Shown: piece after piece, positions 38,383-52,905 of the stretch | How the letters are laid out: each line of letters starts with the position of its first letter | How positions within the stretch are numbered: position 1 is the stretch's first letter | Origin: Glandiceps talaboti | Lineage: Eukaryota > Hemichordata > Enteropneusta > Spengelidae | Reading direction: 5' to 3' | Assembly: GCF_964340395.1 (NCBI RefSeq) | Contig: NC_135551.1 | Coordinates: forward strand, 14,091,003 to 14,155,002 | DNA length: 64,000 nucleotides | Made by a program: the position numbers and the translations under genes | The notes under the pieces: generated by a model | What the model was told of the DNA's origin: nothing | The model's database searches: none | The model's input: the letters and a program-made list of their open reading frames with translations, nothing else

Positions 38383-40540
38383 ATATACCTAGCGGGACAG
38401 AAAAAAGCAGGTGGTCTTTGAGATGATCAAACAATCATATGTATTGAAGGAAAATACCGTCGTGCTGATTGTGTTTGATCATACTTTCTCTGATGTTATC
38501 AGAAAGAATAAAACACACTTCTTCAATTTACGTCTTTTTTCCTGTTGTCACTTTTTCTTTTTCCCTTTTCATCATAATGGCGCGCAAACGCTTTCTTTGA
38601 ATCTACCGACTTGCCACAAAGAGATATGGGCGGAGGATTTGTCTCACCAATGTCTTAAGATTTATTTATTACATTAGGGAACAAGTAAAACCTACAGTGG
38701 GGGGGGGGACTGGGGAGAAAATGGGGTCATATATGAAGACGATTTACTAAACAGAGCAGTGTTCAATATGTAGCCATACGAATTCTTACAGAAACTAATA
38801 ATATGCGCGTGACGTCACATTAGTTATAACGTCACCCTGTTGTCTTTGTTCAGCGGCAATATGGTTCTTTTGGATTAACAATGACACAAATAGAACAGGC
38901 CTCGTGGTACATGTACCATCAAATTACAAAATGAGATCTTAGACCCCCCATACATTGCCTCAAAAAGTATAAAGGGAAGACTGAAACCCTCTGCCCTAAA
39001 GATACGAAACCAGTTGAAGACGCCTTACAGGGCATTTTCCGACTCTACCTTTGCTTCTACGTTACGTTACACTAATGGAAGCAATTCGCTTGGCAGGGCT
39101 AGACGTTACTCCAGTACACAGCGAAATCTTTCAGACCAACGGGTGTCACAGCTACAATAAAGTCTGGCTACAACCCAGACACTGCCATGCAGATTGGCCG
39201 TTGGAAAAGAAAAGAAGTATTTCTAAATCAGTATGTTTATTCAGAAGCACCAGGAAAGTACACAGACAATATTCTTTGCTCTTAGTAAAACAATCTCTGA
39301 ATTAGGCAATGATATTGTAATAAAACTACGTTGCATTGGAATACGCATGGAATACGTAATGACGTATGTTTCCTATCACAAAGGCAAAGGTATGAAGATG
39401 TGCATGGAAATAGAAGTTACCATTTTACCTTTCTTGCAAAATGTTTAATTAGGGTCTGTGGTTTGAACGGTTATCGGAAACACACTATTTTTTTTTATTT
39501 GGCCTTATTTTCAAAAAAAGTGCTCACCATGGGAGTCAAATAACCCCTCCCACACCCTCCCCACTAACGATCGGGGGACGCTGTCCCTACCCCAAATCAA
39601 AATTGAAGAGGGAGGGGGAAACCCTTCTGGTTAAGTACCTCCAAATGTTAAAACCCAATGACAACATAATATGAGACCAAGGCCTCTCCTTGCAAATCCC
39701 ACATCTATTTTTAAAGAAATATCTTATTACGTATGGACGCTGAGGTCGATTGTCAGTGTTGTGTACCATACATTTGCACATCTCCAGAATACGGGAAGTG
39801 GGGGGGGGGGGGGAAGGGGGTACCGTATAACTGCACTAATACAAATCAGTGTAGCAGAAATGTAATTCACGCCAGATATGTTCTCTGTTTAAATTAGGTG
39901 GGACAACATTATCCACATATTAGGTCAAGAAATGGCAAAACAACTAGTTCAATTTGAGGAAAGCTTCATGAGACAGTTGCTTTCTCAGAACATAATCACG
40001 ATATGATCAGTGACATTTTTGGTTGTTTCTTTCTGTCTGTGATGATGATTTAATTTGGAAGTGTAAGATCATTTTATGTAGACACATACTACTATCAATC
40101 CAACAATATACACCAATGGCAACGTGTGCCGTGTCAGATGAATTGGTTGTTTTGTTGAAAAAAAAAATATTTCATTTTCATTGAGGCACTGCATCGCCCC
40201 TATCTCAGATGTGCTACATCCGAGTGGGACACACGAAATTATTAAAAAGGGGGAAATTTAAAAAAGAAAAAAGGAAATGTGCACATAAAGTTGAGAATGT
40301 CGTTCTGTTTTCCGGATTAGGGAATTAAAAGAACATACCAGCAAATCATGTTTTGCAGGATATTTTTATTTTGGTACGTGTAAATGTGCAATTACTTTGT
40401 CCTCTGAGCAAACATACCTTCAACATCTTAAAATGGCCCCTTTCTTTCATACAAAAGCGGTTATTATACCTTTTGTCACTTTGTTATTTCGAGAAAAAAA
40501 CCAATGGATTTTAGTGATTGCCGTAAATGGCGATGGATTA
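38383..40540. other. Transposase 3' flank, no further gene recognised
   Basis: AATAAA at 38507-38512 is a likely polyadenylation signal for the transposase. The rest holds a G-run (38700-38708), a second G-run near 39800 and scattered short frames. No CACTA right end was found. Confidence 0.45.
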
Positions 40541-40541
40541 T

Positions 40542-40725
40542 ACATACATACATACAGACAGACAGACAGACATACATACATACATACATACATACAGACA
40601 GACAGACAGACAGACAGACAGGCAGGCATACATACATACATACAGACAGACAGACAGACAGACAGACATTCATACAGACAGACAGACATACATACATACA
40701 TACATACATACATACATACATACAT

Positions 40726-40768
<43 letters not shown>

Positions 40769-40793
40769 GGCATGCATGCATGCATGCATACAT

Positions 40794-40868
<75 letters not shown>

Positions 40869-41212
40869 CACATACATACATACATACATACATACATACA
40901 TACATACATACATACAAACATACATACATACATACACACACATACATACATACATACATACATACATACATACACACAAACAAACACATACATGCATGCA
41001 TACATACATACATACATACATACATACATACACATACATACATACATACATACATACATACATACATACACACATGCATACATACATACATACATACATA
41101 CATACATACATACATACATACATACATACATACATACATACATACATACATACAGACAGACATGCACGCACGCGCACACTCACATACATACATACATACA
41201 TACATACATACA

Positions 41213-41242
<30 letters not shown>
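40542..41242. repeat. Long CATA/CAGA tetranucleotide array
   Basis: About 700 bp of alternating blocks of CATA and CAGA units, with minor CATG, CACA and CAAA variants. Every long open frame on either strand here (up to 354 codons) is a product of the repeat. Confidence 0.97.
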
Positions 41243-41243
<1 letters not shown>

Positions 41244-41269
41244 TATTGTTGATACGGCAGGGCAGTACA

Positions 41270-41925
41270 CGTAGCTATAATATTAGTTGTCTGGCGTACA
41301 GATTGTATATAGCTGAGGCAGAGAGACAACTTATGAACGCGGATTTTTACCAGGAATCGGAAGATATCACTGAAGACGTGCAATGTGTTTTACGGATACT
41401 GTTAATGCTTTTATATCATCTGGCGATCGCGAATTGCCATCAGAAGCACGTAATCTTATAATCCGTCGACTTAGAAGAACAGTGTTTTATTTGCTACCTA
41501 AGATTTATAAAGTCAATATTCCTGGAAGACCCATCGTCTCAGCTTGTAACTGCCCGACGGAACACATCGCGCATTATTTGGATGCATTTTACGACCTATT
41601 GTGGCATCTCAGCCTACCTACATCAAAGATACGAATCATGTTCTTAAAGTACTTAATGGCTTCCAATTCCAACAAGGTAACCCAAAATATCTTTTTTCTA
41701 TGGACGTCAAATCCTCGTATACCCCCATACCACATAATGAAGGCATAGTCGCACTCGAACACTACCTTTATTTTAAGACCTATATTAGACCCTCCTACCC
41801 ACGTTCTACTGAGATTGGCTGAACATGTTCTTCGAATTCCGTGTAATTATTTTACTTTTAATGACAGGTATTTTGTGTAGAAACGCGGCGTTGCTATGGG
41901 AATCTGTCTTGGTCTACACAGACAG
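41270..41925 (+). pseudogene. Penelope-like element remnant (reverse transcriptase N-terminal part)
   Basis: Pieces in shifted frames match the start of Penelope-like reverse transcriptases: YRLYIAEAERQLMNADFY, then NAFISSGD and [20 protein letters not shown], then [15 protein letters not shown], then [20 protein letters not shown], then [19 protein letters not shown]. After a stop comes KRGVAMGICLG in place of the usual GVAMGT block. The frames change at least twice, and the YADD part and GIY-YIG nuclease are missing, so it is dead. It sits directly between two CATA/CAGA tracts. Confidence 0.8.
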
Positions 41926-41972
41926 ACAGACAGACAGACGTACATACATACATACATACATACATACATTCA
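41919..41972. repeat. CAGA and CATA microsatellite
   Basis: A short CAGA run followed by a CATA run joins the Penelope-like remnant to a LINE 3' end. Confidence 0.95.
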
Positions 41973-42310
41973 AGTGTTTCGTTTAATCAAGGGGTTCGAT
42001 AAAAGTGACTATGAGCTACTATTTAAGCTTCACCAAACCAGCAGGACAAGAGGACACTCACTAAAACTTGTTACATTGTAAATCTACAGTTAGGCTGGAT
42101 ACTAGGAAATATTTCTTCTCTCAGCGTGTCATATCTCAATGGAACAATTTACCAGAACACATCATCCAAGCCAAAACTATTGTGGACTTTAAAATTAGAC
42201 AGGACCAGTACATGAACACTACTAGGGATTATATGAGCCTTTGAGGCTTTCTTCCCTTTCTTGCCATGGTTAATTTACAACAATGGCAATCACGTTAAAT
42301 CACGTTAAAT
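41972..42310 (+). pseudogene. LINE 3' end (reverse transcriptase C-terminal piece)
   Basis: Shifted frames read KGFDKSDYELLFKLHQTSRT, RGHSLKL, then TRKYFFSQRVISQWNNLPEH and TIVDFKIRQDQY, ending in a stop. This is the conserved C-terminal block (FFSQRV..WN.LP) of many non-LTR elements. It ends in repeated ATCACGTTAA and passes into the CATA tail. Confidence 0.75.
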
Positions 42311-42372
42311 CACATACATACATACATACATACATACATACATACATACATACATACATACATACATACATA
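42311..42372. repeat. CATA repeat, LINE tail
   Basis: About 60 bp of CATA units directly after the LINE 3' end, in the position of the element's microsatellite tail. Confidence 0.95.
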
Positions 42373-45300
42373 AACGTGTCATGATAATACACACTTCTGT
42401 CAGTGTGTCGTGTTTGGTAATCCGGATCTCTTTATCATATATAAATGCTAATCCTTTGTATAGTGATATAGATAAACCAAGAACGATGGAAATGATTTAA
42501 CCTTAACGTTGACAAAGAAAAAATTTGTTTTTATGTCATGTTACGGAGCTTAGATGGCAGATTCAAAACTTCCTTAGCACAAACACATAAATCTATTTAG
42601 TTTAGGTCAACCTTGTGAAATTGTAAAGCAAGCCTATCTGATAACTGGAGTGCTGCCTGGATTTGTACTCCGAACTTACGAAACTACCGTTTCGTGCAAT
42701 TTTGACGACCCCAATATTATAATTGAACGCTTCCGTGATAGTTCTAGCGTAGGCAAATGTACCTTCTGTAGATTGCAGTCTATGTAAACAAACTTTAACT
42801 GAATACGCTCCATCCCCTACAAAAATTCCATACAAGAGTTTTGTACTAAAAGCTAGCGTAAGTGTGAGAGTACCGGACTTTCATCAATTTTAAATCTAAG
42901 ATGTTTGATCGACGTAACTATCGTGCCTCTGTAGTACTTTAAGGTGAGCCTGAGCTAGCCTTTGTACGTAAAATGCATGTTTATATGATGATAAAAATCC
43001 AAATTGCAGTCAATATTCATTCCGCATATTATCATTGTGCATGACTAACATTTCTCATTTTTTATTTATACAAACAGAAGAGTCGTGTAATTCCTCAACG
43101 AAATATTGATTGACATTTATTTACCACTGACACGGAACCAGTTGGTAGCATGTGTGGATTCCTCTGTGAATATATCGTTTTAACAATGGACGACAAAGTA
43201 ATGTCGTCAGAGTAATAATTAATATACATAATTATGACGCCTATGAAAATTGTATTTAAAGGTCGTTCATAAACATAACAAAGCCAGACCCAGCACGAAT
43301 ACATATTGACACCCCATTCCTTCACCCTTGACAATCCTCCTCAATCGCTGACAACACGTACAGTCGACGTCCCTGCACATGTATAGATGGACTGAGTGGC
43401 ACATACAGCCAGACAGTTTGACAATATGTTTATTACGTAACGTGAGATATAACCATATTACTAATACTACACAGCTATTTCAATGACATTTGGAATATTG
43501 TGGCCTATAATATCCACTCTAGTCTGTACATGATCTTATGATGGTTGTAGTGCTTACGTGGCTAGAGTTAAAATACATTTAGACACTTTTACGTGTACTG
43601 TATGTTTTTAACGCTACTTTAATACTTTTCAAGTACAACATGTGTGGTGGGAGTTCCTATGGTGTGGCAGTCTGATTAACGTCAATACCTTTACCAACGT
43701 CTCTTCGTATAGATATTCGATGTTAAAGCAATAGCCATGATAGCATGCATATGTAAATGTGCAGGCAGACAATTACAAACAAATGTATTTAAAATTATGC
43801 TGTAAAAGTAAACTTTTCGTACTCTAAAATTTCACATTTTAGTGCATCTGAAAACCTCACCCAGTAACGGAATGGCAATATTTCTGTCAAACACCCATCT
43901 TGTAAACTTTTAACACTTTGTAACATAGTACTACACATTTTCTGTGCAAAATGGCGCAGTTATATATATTCGCCGACTAAATGACCAACTTGAAAATGTT
44001 GTTACACTGATTAGCCTGTCGTGCGCTGATTTTTTTCTTTTTTACGAGGTTTTAAAATGTATCCCTGGTTTCATCTTTTCATACGTGTTTCCTTCACACA
44101 CGTGGCATTAATTAGTAGCTGAATCAGTCATGGCATGCTTAGGGAAACATTCCGTTACCACCAATTGCATGGAAATTTAGGGCAGTGTCATGAACTGTAG
44201 TTATTATATTTTCTGTGCTCCTCGATACATCTTGATAATTTTTAGTGTACCTGACGTCATTCTTTCAATAACTTTCATGTCACATGAATTTTGTTAAATA
44301 TATGAAAAGTAGCATTCTGTAAATTTATGTTATCGCATTTCAATGACGTGTCTATATCTCCAGGAACAACTTCGTGAAGGTCTTTGACTTTGACTTTTGA
44401 GTTATACGATTTCACTAATCTAACCAGACCTTAAGTTTCTCCTATACGTTCTGTTGGCTATTGTTCGATCAACTTGTGTTTCATTGATGGTGGGAAGAAG
44501 ATGATTATGAACTATCTAAGTATTTGGTGGTTGTAGACGGAAATGGAATGGTGTGTGCAAAGACGACTCGTGCTGACTGTCGAACACAACCAATGCTATA
44601 TCCATTTATGTAAAGATATAACGAGAAGCACATGTTTTCTTTCTATTATTTTTCTTTCAAATCTGTTCTATTCCACTTGTGATTGTTGTACTCACTGCAT
44701 AGTACTAAGTAGTTAAGGAGGGACCTAGTTTCTTCTTCATCTGTCCCTTTCCTTTATTAACATAGCCCTCGCTCTTTGCTTCTTGCTTCCACTGACATTA
44801 CACCAAATATTGGGTCCAAATTTCAATATTTTAACTAAAATGTAGCAAGGTGTAATCATCCCAAGTCGCTTACCTTTTGCATCCCAAAATACCAGACATG
44901 AATGTTGTTATTTTAGTCGAAATGTAGGTTTAATACCAATAATGTTACAGCTACAGCGTTGGTACTAGTAATGTATGGGTTAATCAGCATTAATTGAACG
45001 GTTTTTAATAAATGATAATATATTGAAACAATAACGAGTAAATGTCGACACTCCATAAAGTTTTGAGCATAGTGAATGCATATAGAAAAAATATACAACG
45101 CTCGTCAAAACTCCACATCGAATGATGTTGCAGAGTGACTGTATAATAATAATTTCATACAATTAAAATTACTATTGTACTGAATGTCTACATAAAAAAA
45201 TATGTTTGTAGCTGTTAATTACTACATTATATTTCAAGATAGTCGTCATTACTCTATTCATGTCAATGCATTTGAAATGAACGTTAATTACCTTGTGTAA

Positions 45301-46560
45301 CGAAGGTTTCAACAGTAAGAAATGTATCATGCGTCTTGTTCGTAGGATTCGAAACTGCAAGTCTGTTGATTGAATTGAATTGGCCAACATCCCGCATTGG
45401 CCGACAAGTTGAAAGATGGTCAGTTTTTTACTTACTTTAATACCTCTGAATTTCCCTGTTCAAGAGGGACATTCATCCTTATTAACTTTCATCGACAAAC
45501 TTTGAGCTTGGGCTTGGATTCCCTAAAAAGACACAGTGTATCAGGACACTTCTGAGCTATATTATTTGTCCTATGTATATGTACGCACATACACTCGTGT
45601 TTCTGTCGATCAGATCATTCACGGTTGTATTGAACTATTCACTCTTAAATTATGGTTCAATTTTACACATGTACGAAAACGTGTGGTGTTTTTTACGGAT
45701 CATACTCTACGCCGATCTCTAGATCTGGGTCTGCAGACATTACTATACGGGGTTGAGAAATTATTAACATTTTTTTAATATTTGAAAATCAAGGAAAAGT
45801 TGGCCTATCAACAGTAAATTAGCTAACAATTTTACAGTGTAGGAGGTGTGAAATATTCATATTTTATTGTACAACGTTTTGCACTGAGATAATGATTTTC
45901 AAAGAAGGCAGCTGGTCGCATATAACAATATCTCCATTTTTTCCAATAATACTGCACGGGGTTTCCTCTATTCCGTATCCCCAAGGACGTATTGCGTGAT
46001 CAAGTAAACAATTCGCTTCCTTTTTTCTACCAACAAGTAATACAAAGCGCTATATCCAGCAGACAGAAAAATACACAGAGGCAATGGTCAACCAATTTAC
46101 ACATACTATTTTTTTTAGTGATAATGGAAATGGAAGAGTCTCTATAGCGTACAATGATGAGTTCATTGACGTATCGAAACTAAAGTGTAAACTTGTTTAT
46201 GAGATTCTCACTTTTAAACAAATTTCTCATGACATGTCATTTTCAAAGTCTGTCAGGAAATGGCCTTACAATTTGCATATACATTGAAATGAGTTTATGT
46301 TATGCTGGTCCTTAGCAAATTTCATTTTGAAAGCATTCTAATTAATAATTGAATTCAATGAAAATTTCTGTCACCAACAGATTAAATTCTTGTTGAAAAA
46401 GACGGCTTCTATGAATTGCAATGCTTCCCAAGAAATAAACACACTTGAACACCGATTTATACATTGTCAAAGAGTTTAAGTTGTATAGAACATTATACTA
46501 CTGTGTGTGTGATTAAGTCAATTTTAGTAATGCCATTGATCAAAGCCCATCAAGTTAAGG
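42373..46560. other. Unassigned AT-rich DNA
   Basis: Only short frames were seen, none with a recognisable domain and plausible splice signals. No RNA gene was identified. Confidence 0.4.
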
Positions 46561-46575
46561 TACCGAAAAAGAAAA

Positions 46576-47050
46576 CACATATGTCCTATCAAGTTTGTTG
46601 ATGTACCTTACAGTGTTAATGAATAATTTGCATAATTAATGATTTTCGGTAATTAGGCTATATCTTAAGAATACATACTTCAATTTCAATATAATTCAGT
46701 ACACACGTTAACCTTAACAATCGCATATGTCCCGTAAAGCTTGTTGATGTACCTTTCAGTGTTAATGAATAATTTGCATAATCAATGATTCTTGGTAATT
46801 AGGCTATATCTTACGAAATATCGTATAATATGATACATATATCAATCATAATAATACGCACCTGTCCTATGAAGTTTGTTGCTACAATTTTACCTTTAAT
46901 GAGTATTTTGAATAATGAACGATATTCAGTAATTAAGCAGTATCATACACTCTTACATACATTAACCTAAGAAAGCACGCTTGTCCAAAAACAAAGCCTG
47001 TTACCATTTTTTTTTTAATTTAATGAGTTATTTGCATTATTAGTGATTCC
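46576..47050. repeat. Decaying tandem repeat, four units of about 120-146 bp
   Basis: Units start near 46576, 46722, 46857 and 46974 with CACATATGTCCTATCAAGTT-like sequence (later CGCATATGTCCCGTAAAGC, CGCACCTGTCCTATGAAG, GCACGCTTGTCC). Each continues through GTTAATGAATAATTTGCATA and TCGGTAATTAGGC-like blocks. Similarity falls from left to right. Confidence 0.75.
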
Positions 47051-47054
47051 CTTA

Positions 47055-47315
47055 CGGGAGGCATTCAGTTTAAATCTGGTTTTATATATGTGTTTTTTTC
47101 ATATGTTAGTGTCTAGTTCAGGTAGTTATGTTTTCCGTTATTTTCCAAATGGTCTCTGTGTTGTTAATTTCTCCCTATCAGATGTACAGCCATTACAGAT
47201 TGGAATAATAGTTTTATATTGTTTTTTCTTTTTAAGTCGGTGCCAGTTTGGGCATCCACTGTTTCTGGCGAGACCTCACAACTTTCGCGATGTTATTTTT
47301 TTTCCTCGAATATGT
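47055..47315 (+). repeat. Dispersed repeat, family C copy 1
   Basis: GTTAGTGTCTAGTTCAGGTA, TTTTCCAAATGGTCTCTGTG, CAGATGTACAGCCATTACAG and GCATCCACTGTTTCTGGCGA recur in reverse orientation at about 55525-55730. The apparent open frames in both copies come from the shared repeat. The element begins near GGAGGCATTCAGTTTAAATC, also seen at 58496. Confidence 0.7.
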
Positions 47316-48206
47316 TAAAAAGTACATGGTCGGCAGTAAAAAACTAGAGGGGATGGGGGTAATCGATTTTCTTTGTATACACTATGGACAAGGAAGTTAT
47401 TTATATTCTATTCTATAAATACTTCGCCAGCCACGCTTATAATATAGGACATTTCTATCTTTGTGTTATCAATCCTGATTTACAACTTACAAGTACATTT
47501 TAGGATGTATCGAGGAGCCTCACGAGTAATCACAGATTGAGGATTTTCCCCCAGATTGGGTGTGGCTAAAATCCACGGGTGTATGGTTACTTGCAGCTGG
47601 TAAACTAATTCGATAGAATCATATCGCAATGTAGTGTTAACATTCCAACGCTCAAATCGCTGTACATTGATAGATTGCTTCATATTTTGACCATGCCCTA
47701 GAAACACCGAGTGATGACATCATATATGTATCGGCTACGCAACCAACTTAAAAGTGTAAAAGTTGACTATGTATAGATTCAACCATTAGAAATCATACGT
47801 CGGATTTGATAAAGAAATTGTCACTTTTCTTGTTCACTAAGTAACATGAATAACAATATTAAACATGAGCTGGTTCAATCGCAGTGATGATAGCGTTTAT
47901 GTGTAGACGGCCAGTATAGTAGACATTTTAAAGTATGTGACCTGACCTAAAAGAAAGGCATTTCGAAAATCAATAAATTTTAAAAACATGAGCACGTAAA
48001 CATATTGTAAGATTGTTACTTACTATACCATATACATTTGTACATATTTGTTTTTTCAATGCGAATATCATTTTAAGATCTGTAAAGAATTACTAGAACG
48101 GCATAAATCAATTAGAGATGGGGAAGAAAGATCGCAGATCACGTGATTAATTCTGATTCGGTGACCACGAGTTGTCATATACGTGTGAGCAGCAAACCAA
48201 TACAAT

Positions 48207-49846
<1,640 letters not shown>

Positions 49847-51406
49847 TGCACCAATTTCAGATCACTAGTTTGAAAATATAACAAGCATCCAACATGGTCA
49901 GTGACGTTGCCAAGTATACATGTCGTGTGTGTTTTATATTCTAAGCAAGATTCAGTAACACTTAGTAAGTAGTGAAACAACGATATGCTCTGTGAGTCTT
50001 TGTGATGGTGTAAATTGTGAAGTCTTGAATTAGCTAAGTAAGTGTAACTTCCACGAACTGATGATAGTCTGTGACTGTTAATTGATCACAGTAGTGATAC
50101 CTAGCCAAGATTAGTCACCATCAGAGATTTTACAATTGTATCATAAAGGGACAAACGAGAAATGTATTGATATATTTCTTTTCAATCATAATGTACAAGT
50201 GAGCTATTGTTACTGTATTGTATTTCCTACTTATTTGCAAATAAAGTTCTGACTAACAAGCATTTTCTGAGTAAATTGCACATCGTATTTATTGACAGTA
50301 ATTGATAGCTTATTATAATTCTTTGATCAAAAAACCAGTGAATCTTCCTCATTATTTGTATACATAATAAAGTTCGTTTAAAAACTGGCAAACGCGGTAC
50401 GGCAGGTGCATTGCGTGGTTCCCCATACATTCCTCAAGATAAATATAAAAAAAGCTCTAATAAGTGAATTATGCCAACAAATTCACGATAAAAATCAACT
50501 AGAAGCATGACACCTTCCTCTACAAACTAATATGAACATGTTGTCTGCTTCTGTAATATACTCTGTTTACCTGCAAATATTCAACACGAAAAATGAATCT
50601 CGAAGCACACCAGGGTCTATGGATACACATGATGATCACAGAATAGAACATTTAATAAAAAACATTTGGAATAAATGTATCTTCTGTACTCAAATCCTGT
50701 TTCTTCTTGGTTATAGTATACACACTCGCCATATGCTCTCTCCTACCGTAATGGGTTGTTAGCGCGCGGCCTCTTGTCTGAATCAATTCTAGATTTTTTG
50801 TACAGTACAGTATGTAAACAAACACACTATACGTAATAATAAATGTTAATCGATAAACCAATACAAATAGTTATTATTCAGTAAACGGTAGTGATATTTT
50901 TTCATGTGTAGCTAGCTCACATTTGTATAAAACTGTTTAAGTAAACTGACTCAATAGGCAGCAAACGCTGTAAACCTGCCTTCTTTAAAAGGGTAATCTT
51001 TACGTAATTCTAAATCGCTATCCAAGACTGGAAATTTTAAAACTACATATTGCTAAACGATACATTCGTGTGGATTTGTTTGGCAAAGAGGAAATGGTTT
51101 AATTGACCGATATGATAACATCACACTATAACTTTAATAAATAGCTTACTCAGTGATACATATGTATGCAATTAGAGGATATCGGGTTTTGTGAAAATCC
51201 CCATGAGCTTGCAACACAAGAATCGTTTGCCATTGGTTGTCTGAGATTGGTCTTCTTGAGGTCTGTATCAATCTGAATCAAAGGCGAACGGAATGCTTGT
51301 GTCTTGACCTGATCACCAGTGTGACATTGATTATAACCGTAGCGCATGTGCATACATTGAATGGGAGCTATTGCCGTCATATGTACGTCGAAGTCAAACT
51401 TTAATT

Positions 51407-52905
51407 ATGTCACTAAGGAAATTTAGGTTAGCTGGAACTAATTGTAAACAAAAGCAAACTGCCTCGTACATGCCATATCTGAAAGAATTTTATGACAGAT
51501 ACATTGTAGTCAGCGATTCGAACTTCACTGCAGTTACAGAGATATATGAAAATTATAGACGGTGGTCACATTTGTATTCCGATGGTGAACCTAGCGCGTT
51601 GACCTTGATCGAGAGTAGGACCCGCTTTTACAAGGTGAGTTCTTATTTCACGATTTGCCATATATTCAAAAGCAACATAACGTTTGAGATTACTGACAAG
51701 ATGTTATGGTCACATTTCTATCTGAATATGACACTCACTGTTCTCAGAAACTAATGGTTTTCTTTGATATTCGTCACCACAGTGCTTCGCTGCCATAGCT
51801 AGAGAATACGGTCTTAAATACTGTACGTACGGGAAGAATTCGTATGGTGTGTCTTGCAATCTTCCGGGGATCTTATTCAGACATTCACTGTATCTCTCTG
51901 CCGACGACTACCCCTTCAAGCAAGACGATGTCCTAGAAAGGGCGACAGCTTACCTTGCGCAAGATTATGATCAAAGAGCGTCATCATTATCAATGAGAAG
52001 AATGTTTATTGGCAAAGCTAAAGGATATGGGGCTTTCGCGATTCATCACATTAGAAAATTTCAAATAATTTGTGAATATTTTGGTTTTGAAATAAATTCG
52101 ACCGAAGCTGATAGGAGAGAAGCAATATATGAACAACAGAAACAAGCTTCAATCATGTATACATCAAAAAGTATATCCAAAAGGTTGGTATTTTGAATGA
52201 CTTGTTCATAGAATTTAAATGCATTATGGAAATTCTAGTAATGATTGTTAGAAATGGCTACAACATTGTTTAGATACTAACACGTTAACTATCACAATAC
52301 AGACTTGGATGCATATAACATATATGACTAATTTACCTAAGTTATATGGCAATGGACACATATGGACATATAATATATAAACCTAAATTCATAATATAAT
52401 ATCATACTCGTCTTCTTTCATTCTTTTATTTTATGTATGATATGCTCCCCAACGTGATTAAGCACTCTACTTGGCGAAAGAAGAATAAAATTCTATGTAT
52501 TTTATATATATATTAAAGTGGAGGATCAAAGTGCATCATCATATGTTGTCATGTAATGAAAATGACAAAATATGAAACTGTCTCCTTATTCAACAAAATT
52601 TCCGTGTCTGAAATATATTTGGTAAAAATAATACGATAAACGGTGTTTTTTTCTTTTTTTGCAGTTTTGATGGCAATTACGATCACATGGGTAATTTCCT
52701 GGGAATCGAAAAAAATCATGGAGCCTGGCTTAATCATCATACTTCACTTTCTAATTGCGAAATTAAACAGATGGAAATTCATGGAAAAAATCGATTGATA
52801 GTCATTGCTAAGTACCGGATTCATTCAGGAACGGAACTTTTACAAAACTACGGCGTGAATCAGACAAATGCACCTGCTTGGTTGAAAAATCCGCAGAATC
52901 CATAG
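51407..52905 (+). CDS. KMT5A-like SET-domain protein with N-terminal extension, three exons
   Basis: Exons 51407-51634, 51783-52183 and 52665-52905. The donors are GTGAGT and GTTGGT, the acceptors CACAG and TTGCAG, and phases agree, giving 289 residues. The first Met of the open frame is used (MSLRKFRLAG); the frame stays open to 51308, so an upstream exon is possible. The SET domain covers about residues 147-282: GKAKGYGAFAIHHIRKFQII, CEYFGFEI, the NH motif as WLNHHTSLSNC, and GTELLQNYG with the final Tyr kept. The tail APAWLKNP recalls the HPWLKH end of KMT5A, a histone H4 Lys20 monomethylase, although NHS and YDYG are altered. Residues 15-110 (FYDRYIVV, YENYRRWSHLYSDGEPSALT, YGLKYCTYGKNSYGV) resemble the winged-helix segment next to viral or phage D5-type primase-helicases. 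That part is inference. Activity is uncertain. Confidence 0.75.

Noticed and set aside
40397-41461. 354-codon and similar frames on both strands
   Set aside because: They are CATA/CAGA repeat translations. Only the far right end overlaps real Penelope-like sequence.
47043-47318. 91-codon hydrophobic frame with a similar minus-strand frame at 55521-55727
   Set aside because: The similarity is due to a shared dispersed repeat. Nucleotide identity extends beyond the frames, and neither is intact as a gene.
51371-51406. Start at a TTG codon for the SET gene
   Set aside because: Eukaryotic nuclear genes normally start at ATG. The first Met is at 51407, and an upstream exon is possible because the frame stays open to 51308.
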